From the NCBI GenBank assembly GCA_937951935.1, contig CALGAM010000133.1:1-64000 (forward strand): a stretch of DNA of 64,000 bases, read 5' to 3'. The stretch comes from an uncultured Micromonospora sp. (GTDB lineage: Bacteria > Actinomycetota > Actinomycetes > Mycobacteriales > Micromonosporaceae). The position numbers were made by a program, and so were the translations under genes. The notes beneath the pieces are model-generated. The model saw nothing but the letters and a program-made list of their open reading frames with translations. It was not told the origin of the DNA and ran no database searches. Positions 38,950 to 49,346 of the stretch are shown one piece after another (the first letter of the stretch is position 1; every line of letters begins with the position of its first letter).

Positions 38950-39837
38950 CTACATCGTGTCGCCGGCGACGTTGTCGCGCGGCGTGGTGCCGGTCGCGGT
39001 GATGCCGCCGGAGCAGGACGCGCCCGGCTCCACGCTGGCGTTGACCCGCAGCGCGTCGATGAACTCGTCGATGCGGCCGTCGTCGGCGTCGTCGACCTTG
39101 AGCTGGTAGCCCCAGGCCTGCAGCGAGATCGGCCGGTCGAGGTTCTCCACCGGGCTCATCATCATGTACTCGTTGCCGCGGACCTTGTTGGCCAGCTTCT
39201 CCACCTGGTCGGCCGGCAGGTCCGGTCGGTAGGTGATCCAGACCGCGCCGTGCTCCAGGCTGTGCACCGCGTGCTCGTTGGCGATCGGCGCGTCGTAGAC
39301 GTCGCCCATGCAGTTCTGCCAGGCGTTGTTGTGGGTGCTGCCGACCGGGGGGTTGATCTTGTAGGTCTGGGGGCCCGGCTCGTGCGACTTCTTGCCCGGC
39401 AGCGGGTCGATCACCGACGGGTCGCTCTCCCGGTAGTTGACGATCCCGTCGATCGCCGCCGCCTTCTCCTCCCAGCTCCTGCCGTTCAGGATCACCGCGT
39501 ACGCGCCGTACCCGATGATGCCGGCGGCGAGGAGCCCGACCGCGACGAAGATGCCGATGGTGCCCCACGAGCGGCCGTGGCCGACCTTGACGGGCGCGAC
39601 CGGTCGGCGCTGCCGCGACTTCTTGCCGCCGGTGCGACCGGCCGGCACCCGTCCCTTGGAGGTGCTCTTCGCCGCCGGCCTCGTGCCGGTCGCCCTGCCG
39701 TCCGCGGCCGCCCTGTCCCCGGCCGCCGGACCACCCTCGGCGGTCTTCTCCGCGACGGCCTTGCCGGCCGGAGCCTTCTTGCCGGTGCTGACCACGGACG
39801 GACGGCGCTGTTCGCCGCCCGAGGTGCTGATGCTCAT
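38950..39837 (-). CDS. DUF3105 membrane-anchored protein
   Basis: 295 residues. A long Lys/Ala-rich cytosolic segment (1-85, with GKKSRQRRP) precedes one transmembrane helix (about 90-115) and an extracytoplasmic DUF3105 domain. Its hallmarks are NPPVGSTHNNAWQNCMGDVYD, HAVHSLEHGAVWITYRP and a Cys near the end (PGASCSGG). The conserved His/Cys residues suggest metal binding. DUF3105 and DUF305 genes frequently adjoin in actinomycetes. It is divergent from argS across about 100 bp. Confidence 0.9.
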   Translation of the reverse strand: MSISTSGGEQRRPSVVSTGKKAPAGKAVAEKTAEGGPAAGDRAAADGRATGTRPAAKSTSKGRVPAGRTGGKKSRQRRPVAPVKVGHGRSWGTIGIFVAVGLLAAGIIGYGAYAVILNGRSWEEKAAAIDGIVNYRESDPSVIDPLPGKKSHEPGPQTYKINPPVGSTHNNAWQNCMGDVYDAPIANEHAVHSLEHGAVWITYRPDLPADQVEKLANKVRGNEYMMMSPVENLDRPISLQAWGYQLKVDDADDGRIDEFIDALRVNASVEPGASCSGGITATGTTPRDNVAGDTM

Positions 39838-39922
39838 GGGCCCTCGTCAGGTCGGTCGGTCAGGGGGATGGCGGCCGGCACACCCTGCAGGGTCGCCACC
39901 GGGTCCATGAGTCTACCCCCGA

Positions 39923-39928
39923 TAGCAT
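39923..39928 (+). promoter_or_regulatory. -10 box (TAGCAT) of leaderless argS
   Basis: TAGCAT ends 6 nt before the argS GTG (39935), which would make the start codon the first transcribed triplet. thrB at 51466 has the identical box and spacing. Confidence 0.6.
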
Positions 39929-39934
39929 GTTTCG

Positions 39935-41596
39935 GTGACTCCCGCCAACCTCGCCGAGGCCGTACTCACCGCCGTCCGTGCCGTCTTCAGCCGGCGCGGG
40001 CTCGATTCGTCCGTCCTGCCCGAGTCGGTGACGCTGGAGCGACCGCGCAATCCCGAGCACGGCGACTACGCCTCGACCATCGCCCTGCAACTGGCCAAAC
40101 GGGTCGGCATGCCCCCCCGGGACCTCGCCGCCGCCGTCGCCGAGGAGCTGAGCCGGACTCCGGGGGTCAAATCGGTCGATGTCGCCGGGCCCGGCTTCCT
40201 CAACCTCCGGCTCGACCCGGCCGCCGCCGGGCAGCTCGCCCGTGAGGTGGTGCTGGCCGGCCAGGCGTACGGGCGCAGCGACCGGCTCGCCGGGACGCGG
40301 GTGAACCTGGAGTTCGTCTCGGCCAACCCGACCGGCCCGATCCACCTCGGGCACACCCGGTGGGCGGCGGTCGGCGACGCCCTGCGCCGGATCCTCGCCG
40401 CCGCCGGTGCCGAGGTGACCAGCGAGCACTACATCAACGACGCCGGCAGCCAGATCGACCGGTTCGCCCGGTCGCTGTACGCGGCGGCGAAGGGTGAGCC
40501 CACCCCCGAGGACGGGTATGTGGGCGAGTACGTCGCCGAGATCGCCGCCCGGGTCGTCGCCGAGCGCCCCGACGTGCTCGACCTGCCGATCGACGACGCG
40601 GTCGCGGTCTTCCGGGACCGCGGCTACCAGCTGATGTTGGAGGAGATGCGGGCCAGCCTGGAGCGGTTCGGGGTGCGTTTCGACGTGTGGTTCTCCGAGC
40701 GCACCCTGCACACCAGCGGGGCGGTCGACCACGCCCTGGCCCGGCTGCGTGAGCAGGGCCACGTCTACGAGGCCGACGGCGCGGTCTGGCTGCGCACCAC
40801 CGCCTTCGACGACGACAAGGACCGGGTGCTCGTCCGCCGCAACGGCGAGGTGACGTACTTCGCCGCCGACTCGGCGTACTACATCAACAAGCGGGAGCGC
40901 GGCTTCGACAAGTGCGTCTACCTGCTCGGCGCCGACCACCACGGCTACGTCAACCGGCTGCGGGCGATCGCGGCCTGCGCCGGCGACGACCCCGACTACA
41001 ACATCGAGATCCTGATCGGCCAGCTCGTCAACCTGGTCCGCAACGGCGAGCCGGTCCGGCTGTCCAAGCGCGCCGGCACCATCATCACCCTGGACGAGCT
41101 GATCGACGCGGTCGGCGTGGACGCGGCCCGCTACTCGCTGGCCCGCTCCTCGACCGACTCCCCGCTGACCCTCGACATCGAGGTGATCACCCGGAACTCC
41201 AACGACAACCCGGTCTACTACGTCCAGTACGCGCACGCCCGGATCGCCTCGCTGCTGCGCATGGCCGCCGAGCTGGGGTTCGACCGGGGTACCGACTTCG
41301 ACCCGGGGCTGCTCAGCCACGAGCGGGAGGGCGACCTGCTCAGGACGCTCGGCGAGTTCCCCACCGTGGTCGCCACCGCCGCCGAGCTGCGCGAGCCGCA
41401 CCGGGTCGCCCGCTACCTGGAGGAGCTGGCCGGGACGTACCACCGGTTCTACGACGCCTGCCAGGTGCTGCCCCGCGCGGACCGACCGGTGCCGCAGGAG
41501 CTGACCCGGGCCCGGCTCTGGCTGGTCGAGGCGTCCCGGATCGTGCTGGCCAACGGGTTGTCGCTGCTCGGCGTCTCCGCCCCCGAGAGGATGTGA
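39935..41596 (+). CDS. argS: Arginyl-tRNA synthetase
   Basis: 553 residues, a class I synthetase. The N-terminal Add-1 domain (1-100) recognises the tRNA D-loop. HIGH is present as HLGH in [11 protein letters not shown], the KMSKS loop is the variant RLSKRAG in [18 protein letters not shown], and the C-terminal DALR anticodon-binding domain ends [14 protein letters not shown]. It charges tRNA-Arg, including the CCG isoacceptor encoded 2.8 kb upstream. Only 3 nt separate it from lysA, so argS-lysA-hom form one operon. Confidence 0.97.
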   Translation: MTPANLAEAVLTAVRAVFSRRGLDSSVLPESVTLERPRNPEHGDYASTIALQLAKRVGMPPRDLAAAVAEELSRTPGVKSVDVAGPGFLNLRLDPAAAGQLAREVVLAGQAYGRSDRLAGTRVNLEFVSANPTGPIHLGHTRWAAVGDALRRILAAAGAEVTSEHYINDAGSQIDRFARSLYAAAKGEPTPEDGYVGEYVAEIAARVVAERPDVLDLPIDDAVAVFRDRGYQLMLEEMRASLERFGVRFDVWFSERTLHTSGAVDHALARLREQGHVYEADGAVWLRTTAFDDDKDRVLVRRNGEVTYFAADSAYYINKRERGFDKCVYLLGADHHGYVNRLRAIAACAGDDPDYNIEILIGQLVNLVRNGEPVRLSKRAGTIITLDELIDAVGVDAARYSLARSSTDSPLTLDIEVITRNSNDNPVYYVQYAHARIASLLRMAAELGFDRGTDFDPGLLSHEREGDLLRTLGEFPTVVATAAELREPHRVARYLEELAGTYHRFYDACQVLPRADRPVPQELTRARLWLVEASRIVLANGLSLLGVSAPERM

Positions 41597-41599
41597 GGC

Positions 41600-42985
41600 A
41601 TGCGGGCGCACGAGGCGGGCGCGCTGCACGGCGACCTCGGGTCCCGGGGGCCGGCGTGGCTGCGTACCCCGGACGACGTCAACGCGCTGGTGCCGCAGCT
41701 GTGGCCGCGGAACGTGGCACGCGGCGCCGACGGCGCGCTGCGGGTCGCCGGCCTGGACGTCCGCGAGCTGGCCGCCGAGTACGGCACCCCCGTCTACGTC
41801 CTCGACGAGGACGACCTGCGGGCCCGGTGCCGGGAGTTCCGGGTGGCCTTCCCGGACGAGGAGATCTTCTACGCCGGGAAGGCGTTCATCTGCCGGGCGG
41901 TGGTCCGGATCATCGCCGAGGAGGGCCTGCACCTCGACGTCTGCACCGGCGGGGAGCTGGCGGTGGCGCTGGCCGCCGGGATGCCGCCGGAGCGGATCGG
42001 CTTCCACGGCAACAACAAGTCGGTGTCGGAGCTGCGCCGCGCCCTGGACGCGGGCGTGGGACGCATCATCGTCGACTCGTTCCACGAGATCGACCGGTTG
42101 ACCGCGCTGGCCCGGGACCGCGGGGTCCGGCCCCGGGTGCTGGTCCGGGTCACGGTCGGGGTCGAGGCGCACACCCACGAGTTCATCGCCACCGCGCACG
42201 AGGACCAGAAGTTCGGCTTCTCGCTGGCCGGCGGCGCCGCCGCCGAGGCGGCGTTGCGGATCCTCGACGAGGACGTCCTGGAGCTGCGCGGGCTGCACTC
42301 GCACATCGGGTCGCAGATCTTCGACACCAGCGGGTTCGAGGTCGCGGCCCGGCGGGTGCTCGGGCTGCAGGCGCAGATCCGCGACGCGCGCGGGGTCGAG
42401 CTGCCCGAGCTGGACCTCGGGGGCGGCTTCGGCATCGCGTACACCACGCAGGACGACCCGTCGCCGCCGCACGAGCTGGCGAAGCGGCTGCGCAGGATCG
42501 TCGAGGGGGAGTGCGAGAGCCAGCGGCTGGCCGTGCCGCGGCTCTCGATCGAGCCGGGTCGGGCGATCGTCGGCCCGGCCGTCTTCACCCTCTACGAGGT
42601 CGGCACGGTCAAGGACGTGGACGGGATCCGGACGTACGTCAGCGTCGACGGCGGGATGAGCGACAACATCCGGACCGCGCTGTACGACGCGTCGTACTCG
42701 GCGACCGTCGCCTCCCGGGCGTCGGCGGCCGAGCCGATCCTCGCCCGGGTGGTGGGAAAGCATTGCGAGGCCGGGGACGTGGTGGTGAAGGATGAATTCC
42801 TGCCCGCCGACGTGCAGCCCGGAGATCTTCTCGCCGTGCCCGGGACGGGCGCCTACTGCCGGAGCATGGCCAGCAACTACAACCATGTGCCCCGGCCGCC
42901 CGTCGTCGCGGTCCGGGACGGCCGGGCGCGGCTGATCGTCCGGCGGGAGACCGAAGACGATCTGCTGGCATTGGATGTGGGATGA
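41600..42985 (+). CDS. lysA: Diaminopimelate decarboxylase
   Basis: 461 residues, fold-type III PLP enzyme. The PLP Lys is in EIFYAGKAFICRAV, the glycine loop in LDLGGGFGIAY, and the active-site Cys/Glu near the end in GDVVVKDEFLP and the following GAYCRSMASNYN. It makes L-lysine from meso-diaminopimelate, the last step of lysine synthesis. It overlaps hom by 4 nt (ATGA). Confidence 0.97.
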   Translation: MRAHEAGALHGDLGSRGPAWLRTPDDVNALVPQLWPRNVARGADGALRVAGLDVRELAAEYGTPVYVLDEDDLRARCREFRVAFPDEEIFYAGKAFICRAVVRIIAEEGLHLDVCTGGELAVALAAGMPPERIGFHGNNKSVSELRRALDAGVGRIIVDSFHEIDRLTALARDRGVRPRVLVRVTVGVEAHTHEFIATAHEDQKFGFSLAGGAAAEAALRILDEDVLELRGLHSHIGSQIFDTSGFEVAARRVLGLQAQIRDARGVELPELDLGGGFGIAYTTQDDPSPPHELAKRLRRIVEGECESQRLAVPRLSIEPGRAIVGPAVFTLYEVGTVKDVDGIRTYVSVDGGMSDNIRTALYDASYSATVASRASAAEPILARVVGKHCEAGDVVVKDEFLPADVQPGDLLAVPGTGAYCRSMASNYNHVPRPPVVAVRDGRARLIVRRETEDDLLALDVG

Positions 42986-44331
42986 CGAAGCCTGTCCGTC
43001 TGGCCCTGCTGGGCTGCGGGACCGTCGGTGCCGAGGTGGTACGCCTGCTGCACGAGCAGGCCGCGGACCTGACCGCCCGGGTCGGGGCCCCGCTGGAGTT
43101 GGTCGGCATCGCCGTACGCCGGCCCAACCGGGACCGGGGACCGCTGCCGGTCGAGCCGGGCCTGTTCACCACCGACGCCCTCGGCCTGGTCAAGCGGGAC
43201 GACGTCGACCTGGTGATCGAGGTGGTCGGCGGGATCGAGCCGGCCCGGAGTTGGCTGGTCGAGGCGCTGCGGGCCGGCAAGAGCGTGGTGACCGCCAACA
43301 AGGCGCTGCTCGCCGAGGACGGCGGCACGTTGCACGACGCCGCCGCCGAGGGTGGGGCCGACCTCTACTACGAGGCGGCGGTGGCCGGTGCCATCCCGCT
43401 GCTGCGCCCGCTGCGCGAGTCGCTGCACGGTGACACCATCACCCGGGTCACCGGCATCGTCAACGGCACCACCAACTACATCCTCTCGGCGATGGAGGCC
43501 ACGGGGGCCGGCTTCGCCGAGGCACTGGAGGAGGCGACCGCGCTCGGCTACGCCGAGGCGGACCCGACCGCCGACGTGGAGGGGTTCGACGCCGCCGCCA
43601 AGGCGGCGATCCTCGCCTCCCTCGCCTTCCACACCCGGGTGACCGCCGCGGACGTGTACCGGGAGGGGATCACCGAGGTCACCGCAGCCGACATGGCCAG
43701 CGCCAAGGCGATGGGCTGCACCATCAAACTGCTCTGCATCGCCTCCCGGGGCCCGGACTCCACCGGCGCCGACTCGATCAGCGTCCGGGTACACCCGGCG
43801 ATGATCCCGCTGAGCCACCCGCTGGCCAGCGTCGGCGAGGCGTTCAACGCGGTCTTCGTCGAGGCGGTCGCCGCCGGCCAGCTCATGTTCTACGGCCGGG
43901 GCGCGGGTGGGGCGCCGACCGCGAGCGCGGTGCTCGGCGACGTGGTGGCGGCGGCCCGCAACCACCTGGCCGGGGTGCGGGTGCCGAGCGAGTCGGCGTA
44001 CGCGGCGCTGCCCATCCGGCCGATGGGGGAGGCGATCACCCGGTACCACATCAGCCTCGACGTCGCCGACCGGCCGGGCGTGCTCGCCACGGTCGCCGGG
44101 GTCTTCGCCCGGCACGACGTGTCGATCGCGACCGTGCGGCAGGCGTCCGTGCCGCCGGGACCGCGGGGCGTTTCCGGCGGCACGGTGGCGCGCGGCGGCG
44201 ACGCGGACCTGGTCATCGTCACGCACGCCGCGCCGGACGCGGCGCTCGCCGCCACCGTCGCGGAGCTGCGCCAGCTGGAGATCGTCCGCTCGATCGCCAG
44301 CGTGCTGCGGGTCGAGGGCGAGGGCGGCTAG
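42982..44331 (+). CDS. hom: Homoserine dehydrogenase
   Basis: 449 residues. The NAD(P)-binding Rossmann domain starts LALLGCGTVGAEVVRLL. The catalytic domain has TGIVNGTTNYIL and the conserved Asp/Lys region GYAEADPTADVEGFDAAAK, and a C-terminal ACT domain (ISLDVADRPGVLATVAGVF) allows threonine feedback. It turns aspartate semialdehyde into homoserine for threonine and methionine. It is coupled to lysA and followed by thrC after 280 bp. Confidence 0.97.
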   Translation: MTKPVRLALLGCGTVGAEVVRLLHEQAADLTARVGAPLELVGIAVRRPNRDRGPLPVEPGLFTTDALGLVKRDDVDLVIEVVGGIEPARSWLVEALRAGKSVVTANKALLAEDGGTLHDAAAEGGADLYYEAAVAGAIPLLRPLRESLHGDTITRVTGIVNGTTNYILSAMEATGAGFAEALEEATALGYAEADPTADVEGFDAAAKAAILASLAFHTRVTAADVYREGITEVTAADMASAKAMGCTIKLLCIASRGPDSTGADSISVRVHPAMIPLSHPLASVGEAFNAVFVEAVAAGQLMFYGRGAGGAPTASAVLGDVVAAARNHLAGVRVPSESAYAALPIRPMGEAITRYHISLDVADRPGVLATVAGVFARHDVSIATVRQASVPPGPRGVSGGTVARGGDADLVIVTHAAPDAALAATVAELRQLEIVRSIASVLRVEGEGG

Positions 44332-44380
44332 ATCCCTCCGCCGCCCCCGTGGCGACATCCCTCCGCCGCCCCGTGGCGAC
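44332..44380. repeat. Two tandem copies of a 24-25 bp unit after hom
   Basis: ATCCCTCCGCCGCCCC-C-GTGGCGAC occurs at 44332-44356 and, one C shorter, at 44357-44380. It starts directly after the hom stop. The remaining 44381-44611 shows no gene. Confidence 0.8.
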
Positions 44381-44611
44381 CGCGTGGTTATCGTCATGGG
44401 CGGGCGTGATCGCGGCCGATCGACGAGGCCCGCGGCCGAGGGCGACCACGCGGGGTGACGGCGCGGCGGGCCTCGGGAAGTGGGCGCCGCGTCCCGCCAG
44501 GTGGTTACCGGGTGGCGTGGCGGTCGCCGGTCGGCGGCGGTGCGTCACCGTGGATACGGCCGCCGACCGGCGGCCGTGGCGCAGACGACGCACGGAGGCG
44601 AGGAGAGCGAC

Positions 44612-45661
44612 ATGTGGCGCGGTCTGATCGAGGCGTACCGGGAGCGGCTGCCGGTCAGCGACGCCACGCCGGTGATCACCCTGTACGAGGGGAACACCCC
44701 GCTGATCCCGGCTCCGGTGCTGTCCAGCCGGACCGGCTGCGACGTCTACCTCAAGGTCGAGGGGGCCAACCCGACCGGTTCGTTCAAGGACCGGGGGATG
44801 ACCCTGGCGGTCTCCAAGGCGGTCGAGGCCGGGAACAAGGCCATCATCTGCGCCTCCACCGGTAACACCAGCGCCTCCGCGGCGGCGTACGCGGCCCGGG
44901 CCGGGCTCACCTGCGCCGTCCTGGTGCCACAGGGCAAGATCGCCCTCGGCAAGCTGGCCCAGGCGCTGGTGCACGGCGCGCGACTGTTGCAGGTCAACGG
45001 CAACTTCGACGACTGCCTGTCGCTTGCCGCCAAGCTCGCCCTGGACTACCCGGTGGCGTTGGTCAACTCGGTCAACGTCGACCGCCTGCACGGCCAGAAG
45101 ACGGCCGCGTTCGAGATCGTCGAGGCGCTCGGCGACGCCCCCGACATCCACTGCCTGCCGGTCGGCAACGCCGGCAACATCACGGCGTACTGGATGGGGT
45201 ACCAGGAGGAGGCCGAGGCGGGCAACGCCACCCGCAGGCCGCGGATGTACGGCTTCCAGGCGTCCGGCGCGGCGCCGATCGTCACCGGTCAGGCGGTTCC
45301 CAATCCGTCGACCATCGCCACGGCGATCCGGATCGGCAACCCAGCGAGCTGGACCAAGGCGGTCGACGCGCGGGACGCCTCCGGTGGCCTGATCGCCGCG
45401 GTGACCGACCGGGAGATCCTCGCCGCCTACCGGCTGCTCGCCCGGGAGGTCGGGATCTTCGTCGAACTGGCCAGCGCGGCCAGCGTCGCCGGGCTGTTGC
45501 AGCAGGCCGCGGCGGGCACGGTACCCAGCGGCGCCACGGTGGTCTGCACGGTGACCGGGCACGGGCTCAAGGACCCGGAGTGGGCCATCTCGACCGCGCC
45601 CTCGCCGATCACCGTCCAGAACGACGTGCTGACCGCGGCCCGCGCACTCGACCTGGCCTGA
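44612..45661 (+). CDS. thrC: Threonine synthase
   Basis: 349 residues from ATG 44612 with GGAGG and GAGGAG upstream (a frame to 44480 exists but lacks family support). It is a fold-type II PLP enzyme: PLP Lys in [18 protein letters not shown], phosphate-binding loop in [18 protein letters not shown], and [16 protein letters not shown]. It makes threonine from O-phosphohomoserine, whose kinase, thrB, lies 5.8 kb downstream. An RND exporter, an MFS exporter and a catalase-like gene separate the two. Confidence 0.97.
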   Translation: MWRGLIEAYRERLPVSDATPVITLYEGNTPLIPAPVLSSRTGCDVYLKVEGANPTGSFKDRGMTLAVSKAVEAGNKAIICASTGNTSASAAAYAARAGLTCAVLVPQGKIALGKLAQALVHGARLLQVNGNFDDCLSLAAKLALDYPVALVNSVNVDRLHGQKTAAFEIVEALGDAPDIHCLPVGNAGNITAYWMGYQEEAEAGNATRRPRMYGFQASGAAPIVTGQAVPNPSTIATAIRIGNPASWTKAVDARDASGGLIAAVTDREILAAYRLLAREVGIFVELASAASVAGLLQQAAAGTVPSGATVVCTVTGHGLKDPEWAISTAPSPITVQNDVLTAARALDLA

Positions 45662-45917
45662 GAGCGGCGCGCGGCCGCGCACCGGCGGCCGGAGCGCCCG
45701 CGTGGCGTCGACCCGCGGACGCCGGAGGGCTGAGAGGATGACCGTCCAACGGAGACGAAGACCGGTCACCCACCCGGCCCGCCGGGGACGGTGATCCGGA
45801 GCGCCCCCACAGCGCGGTGACGAACCGCGTCAGGCACACTGCTCGTGCCGCGCAGACTCGGACCCGCGCAAGCCTCTGTCACCTCGCGCTACTCAACGCA
45901 CAGGAGTGAGCCGCCGC

Positions 45918-48900
45918 ATGTCGTTGCTCGCCAGACTCAGTCTCGCCAACCGGGGACTGGTCGCCCTCGTCGCGATCGTGGTCACGGCGTTCGGGGCGTA
46001 CGCCATACCGTCGCTGAAGCAGCAGCTTCTGCCGTCGCTGGAGTTTCCGGCGGCGTTCATCGTCGCGCCGTACCCGGGTGCCGGGCCGGAGGTGGTCGAG
46101 GCGCAGGTCGCCGAGCCGATCGAGAACAGCATCCGCGGCATCGCCGGACTGACGAAGGTCACCTCGACCTCCCGGGAGGGCAGCGCCACCCTGCAGGTGG
46201 AGTTCGAGTTCGGCACCGACCTCGACGACGCGGTCAACAAGCTGCAGACGTCGATCAACCGGATCGGGACGCAGCTGCCGGAGGGGGTCGAGCCGCAGGT
46301 GCTGGCCGGCAGCACCGAGGACATCCCGGCGGTGGTGCTGGCGGCGTCCGGCGGCGGTGACGAGCAGGCCCTCGCGCGGCGGCTCACCGACGTCGTCGTA
46401 CCCGCGCTCGAGGGCATCGAGGGGGTCCGCTCGGTCGAGCTGACCGGTGCCCGCGACGTGCAGGTGGTGATCACGCCGGATCCGGCCAGGCTCGCCGCCG
46501 CCCGGGTGGCCCAGACGGCCATCGCCACCGCGTTGCAGGCCAACGGCGTGACCGTTCCGGCGGGCGGTGTCACCGAGAACGACCAGACCCGCGTGGTCCA
46601 GGTCGGCGGCCGGCTCACCTCGGTCGAGGACCTCGCGAACATCTACCTGACGCCGGCCCAGGCCGGCGCGGCCCCGGTCCGGCTCGGCGACGTCGCCACC
46701 GTCGAGGAGCAGCTCGCCGCGCCGACGTCGTTCACCCGGACCGACGGCGCGGACAGCCTGGGCATCATGATCACCGCCACTCCGGACGGGAACGCCGTCC
46801 GGATCTCGCACGAGATCCGGGACCGGCTCGACGAGCTCGCCGCCGCCTCGGGCGCCAGCCTCACCGTCGTCTTCGACCAGGCGCCGTTCGTCGAGAGGTC
46901 GATCGAGAGCCTCACCACCGAGGGTCTGCTCGGTCTGGTGATGGCGGTGCTGGTGATCCTGGTCTTCCTCCTCTCCGTCCGGTCCACCCTGGTCACCGCG
47001 GTCTCCATCCCGCTGTCCGTGCTGGTGGCGCTGCTGGCGCTGTGGATCGGCGACTACTCGTTGAACCTGCTCACCCTCGGCGCGCTGACCATCGCGGTCG
47101 GTCGGGTGGTGGACGACTCGATCGTCGTCCTGGAGAACATCAAGCGGCATCTCGGGTACGGCGAGGACAAGCGCACCGCCATCCTGAACGGCGTCCGCGA
47201 GGTGGCCGGGGCGGTCACCGCCTCCACGCTCACCACCGTCGCGGTCTTCACCCCGATCGTGCTGGTCGGCGGCTTCGTCGGGCAGCTCTTCGCGCCGTTC
47301 GCGGTCACCGTGACCGTGGCGCTGCTCGCCTCCCTGCTGGTCTCGCTGACCATCATCCCCGTGCTGGCGTACTGGTTCCTCCGGCCGGCCAACGGCGCGA
47401 ACGCAAAGGAGATCCGCCGGGTGGCGGAGGAGAGGGAGCTGCGGAACCCGCTGCAGCGGGCCTACCTGCCGGTGATCCGGTTCGCCACCCAGCGACGCTG
47501 GCTCACCGTCGGGCTCGGGCTGGTGGTGCTCCTCGGCACGTTCGGGCTCGCCACCCGGCTGGAGACCAACTTCCTCGACGACTCCGGACAGGACACCCTC
47601 ACCGTCCGGCAGGAGTTGCCGGTCGGGACGAGCCTGGCCGCCACCGACGCGGCCGCCCGGAAGGTCGAGGCGGTGCTGGCCCGTACCGACGGGATCAAGA
47701 CGTACCAGGTGACCGTCGGCGGCGGCGACCTGTTCGGCGGCGGGGGTGCCGCCAACAGCGCGAGCTTCTCGATCGCCCTGACGCCGGACGCCGACGCCGA
47801 CCGGGTCGAGCGGGCGCTGCGGGCCGAGTTCGCCAGCCTCACCGGGGTCGGGGAACTCCGTTTCGGCGGCGCCGGCGGCCCCGGTGGCGGCTCGCTCGAC
47901 GAGCTGCAGGTGATCGTGCAGGCGCCGGACGCCGACGTCCTGAGCCGGGCGAGTGAACGGGTCCGGCAGGTGATGTCGGAACTGCCCGGGGTCACCGACG
48001 TCCAGAGCAGCCTGGCGCAGAGCGCACCCCGGATCGACGTCACCGTCGACCGCGCCGCCGCCGCCCGGGTCGGGCTCACCGAGGCCGCCGTCGGCCAGCT
48101 CGTCGCCCAGCAGTTCCGGGGTACGCCGCTCGGCCAGGTCACCCTCGGCGGGCAGCCGCGGGACGTGGTGCTCCGCACCGGGATGCCGCCGGCCGGCGTC
48201 GAGGCGCTGCGGGCGCTGCCGGTCGGGCCCGGCGGCGCGGTGAAACTCGACGACATCGCCGACGTCACCGAGGTGCAGGGGCCGCTGGCGGTGACCCGGA
48301 TCGACGGCCGGCGCAGCGTGACGGTCAGCGGTACGGTGACCGGGAGGAACCTGGGAGCCATCACCGCCGACCTCCAGCGGCGGCTCGACGCGCTCGACGT
48401 CCCGGGGGCGACGTTCACCATCGGCGGGGTCGGCGCCGAGCAACGGGAGGCCTTCGCCGACCTGGGGCTGGCGGTCCTCGCCGCGATCGCGATCGTCTTC
48501 GTGATCATGGTCGCCACCTTCGGCAGCCTGATCCAGCCGCTGATCCTGCTGGTCTCCGTGCCGTTCGCCGCCACCGGCGCGATCGGCCTGCTGCTGGCCA
48601 CCGGCACGCCGCTCGGCGTACCGGCCCTGATCGGCATCCTGATGCTGGTCGGCATCGTGGTGACGAACGCGATCGTGCTGATGGACCTGATCAACCAGTA
48701 CCGGGCCCAGGGCATGGGCGTGGTGGAGGCGGTGGTCGAGGGTGGCCGGCGTCGGCTGCGGCCGATCCTGATGACCGCCATCGCCACCATCTTCGCCCTG
48801 CTGCCGATGGCGTTCGGCCTGACCGGCGAGGGCGGCTTCATCTCGCAGCCGCTGGCCATCGTGGTGATCGGCGGCCTGGTCAGCTCGACGCTGCTGACCC

Positions 48901-49196
48901 TGGTGCTGGTGCCGACGCTCTACACGATGGTCGAGAACACCAAGGAGCGGCTGCGGCGGCGTCGCGGCGGGTCGGAGGCCGGCACGAGGCTGCAGGCCCC
49001 GGCCGGGGGCGGGGACGGGGCGCCGGCCGACGGGGCCGACGCCGGATCCGGGTCGACCGAGGAGGCCGCCGAGGCCGCGCCGGCCCCCGGACGGCCGCTT
49101 CCCTCCGGCGCCCTCGTGGACGGGACGGACCAGTTCGAGGTGCTGCGGCTGCCGCGAACCCGCCGGGCACCGCTGCCACCGAGCCCGGAGAGCTGA
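45918..49196 (+). CDS. RND-family efflux permease (AcrB/HAE1-like)
   Basis: About 1092 residues from ATG 45918 (GTG 45906 is possible). It has the twofold RND layout: TM1 (LVALVAIVVTAFGAYAIPSL), a large extracytoplasmic loop, six helices including the proton-relay Asp pair in AVGRVVDDSIVVLENI, then a second half of the same design ending in LTLVLVPTLYTM. The tail of about 85 residues is Gly/Ala/Asp-rich and cytosolic. Such HAE1-type pumps in Gram-positive bacteria work without an outer-membrane channel. The substrate is unknown; no adaptor gene is adjacent. A strong hairpin closes the transcript. Confidence 0.93.
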   Translation: MSLLARLSLANRGLVALVAIVVTAFGAYAIPSLKQQLLPSLEFPAAFIVAPYPGAGPEVVEAQVAEPIENSIRGIAGLTKVTSTSREGSATLQVEFEFGTDLDDAVNKLQTSINRIGTQLPEGVEPQVLAGSTEDIPAVVLAASGGGDEQALARRLTDVVVPALEGIEGVRSVELTGARDVQVVITPDPARLAAARVAQTAIATALQANGVTVPAGGVTENDQTRVVQVGGRLTSVEDLANIYLTPAQAGAAPVRLGDVATVEEQLAAPTSFTRTDGADSLGIMITATPDGNAVRISHEIRDRLDELAAASGASLTVVFDQAPFVERSIESLTTEGLLGLVMAVLVILVFLLSVRSTLVTAVSIPLSVLVALLALWIGDYSLNLLTLGALTIAVGRVVDDSIVVLENIKRHLGYGEDKRTAILNGVREVAGAVTASTLTTVAVFTPIVLVGGFVGQLFAPFAVTVTVALLASLLVSLTIIPVLAYWFLRPANGANAKEIRRVAEERELRNPLQRAYLPVIRFATQRRWLTVGLGLVVLLGTFGLATRLETNFLDDSGQDTLTVRQELPVGTSLAATDAAARKVEAVLARTDGIKTYQVTVGGGDLFGGGGAANSASFSIALTPDADADRVERALRAEFASLTGVGELRFGGAGGPGGGSLDELQVIVQAPDADVLSRASERVRQVMSELPGVTDVQSSLAQSAPRIDVTVDRAAAARVGLTEAAVGQLVAQQFRGTPLGQVTLGGQPRDVVLRTGMPPAGVEALRALPVGPGGAVKLDDIADVTEVQGPLAVTRIDGRRSVTVSGTVTGRNLGAITADLQRRLDALDVPGATFTIGGVGAEQREAFADLGLAVLAAIAIVFVIMVATFGSLIQPLILLVSVPFAATGAIGLLLATGTPLGVPALIGILMLVGIVVTNAIVLMDLINQYRAQGMGVVEAVVEGGRRRLRPILMTAIATIFALLPMAFGLTGEGGFISQPLAIVVIGGLVSSTLLTLVLVPTLYTMVENTKERLRRRRGGSEAGTRLQAPAGGGDGAPADGADAGSGSTEEAAEAAPAPGRPLPSGALVDGTDQFEVLRLPRTRRAPLPPSPES

Positions 49197-49202
49197 CCGT
49201 CG

Positions 49203-49243
49203 CCGGGTGTGGTCGGGCGGACGGCCCGCCCGACCACACCCGG
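49203..49243 (+). terminator. Strong hairpin terminator after the RND gene
   Basis: An 18-bp perfect stem (49203-49220 with 49226-49243) with a 5-nt loop begins 6 nt after the stop codon. Confidence 0.8.
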
Positions 49244-49332
49244 CCGCCGTGGCCGGACGCCGCCCGGGGCGGATCTGGGCGCGGCGGGCCGGTCGACGGC
49301 CCCGGCAGGGGCGCTGGCCAGGCCGGGGAGGG

Positions 49333-49338
49333 TAAGGT
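49333..49338 (+). promoter_or_regulatory. -10 box (TAAGGT) before the MFS gene
   Basis: TAAGGT ends 8 nt before GTG 49347, again a leaderless geometry, and lies past the RND terminator. Confidence 0.45.
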
Positions 49339-49346
49339 TCCGGTAC

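Noticed and set aside
44381..44611. A riboswitch or attenuator before thrC
   Set aside because: No leader peptide with Thr/Ile codons and no recognisable riboswitch core was seen.
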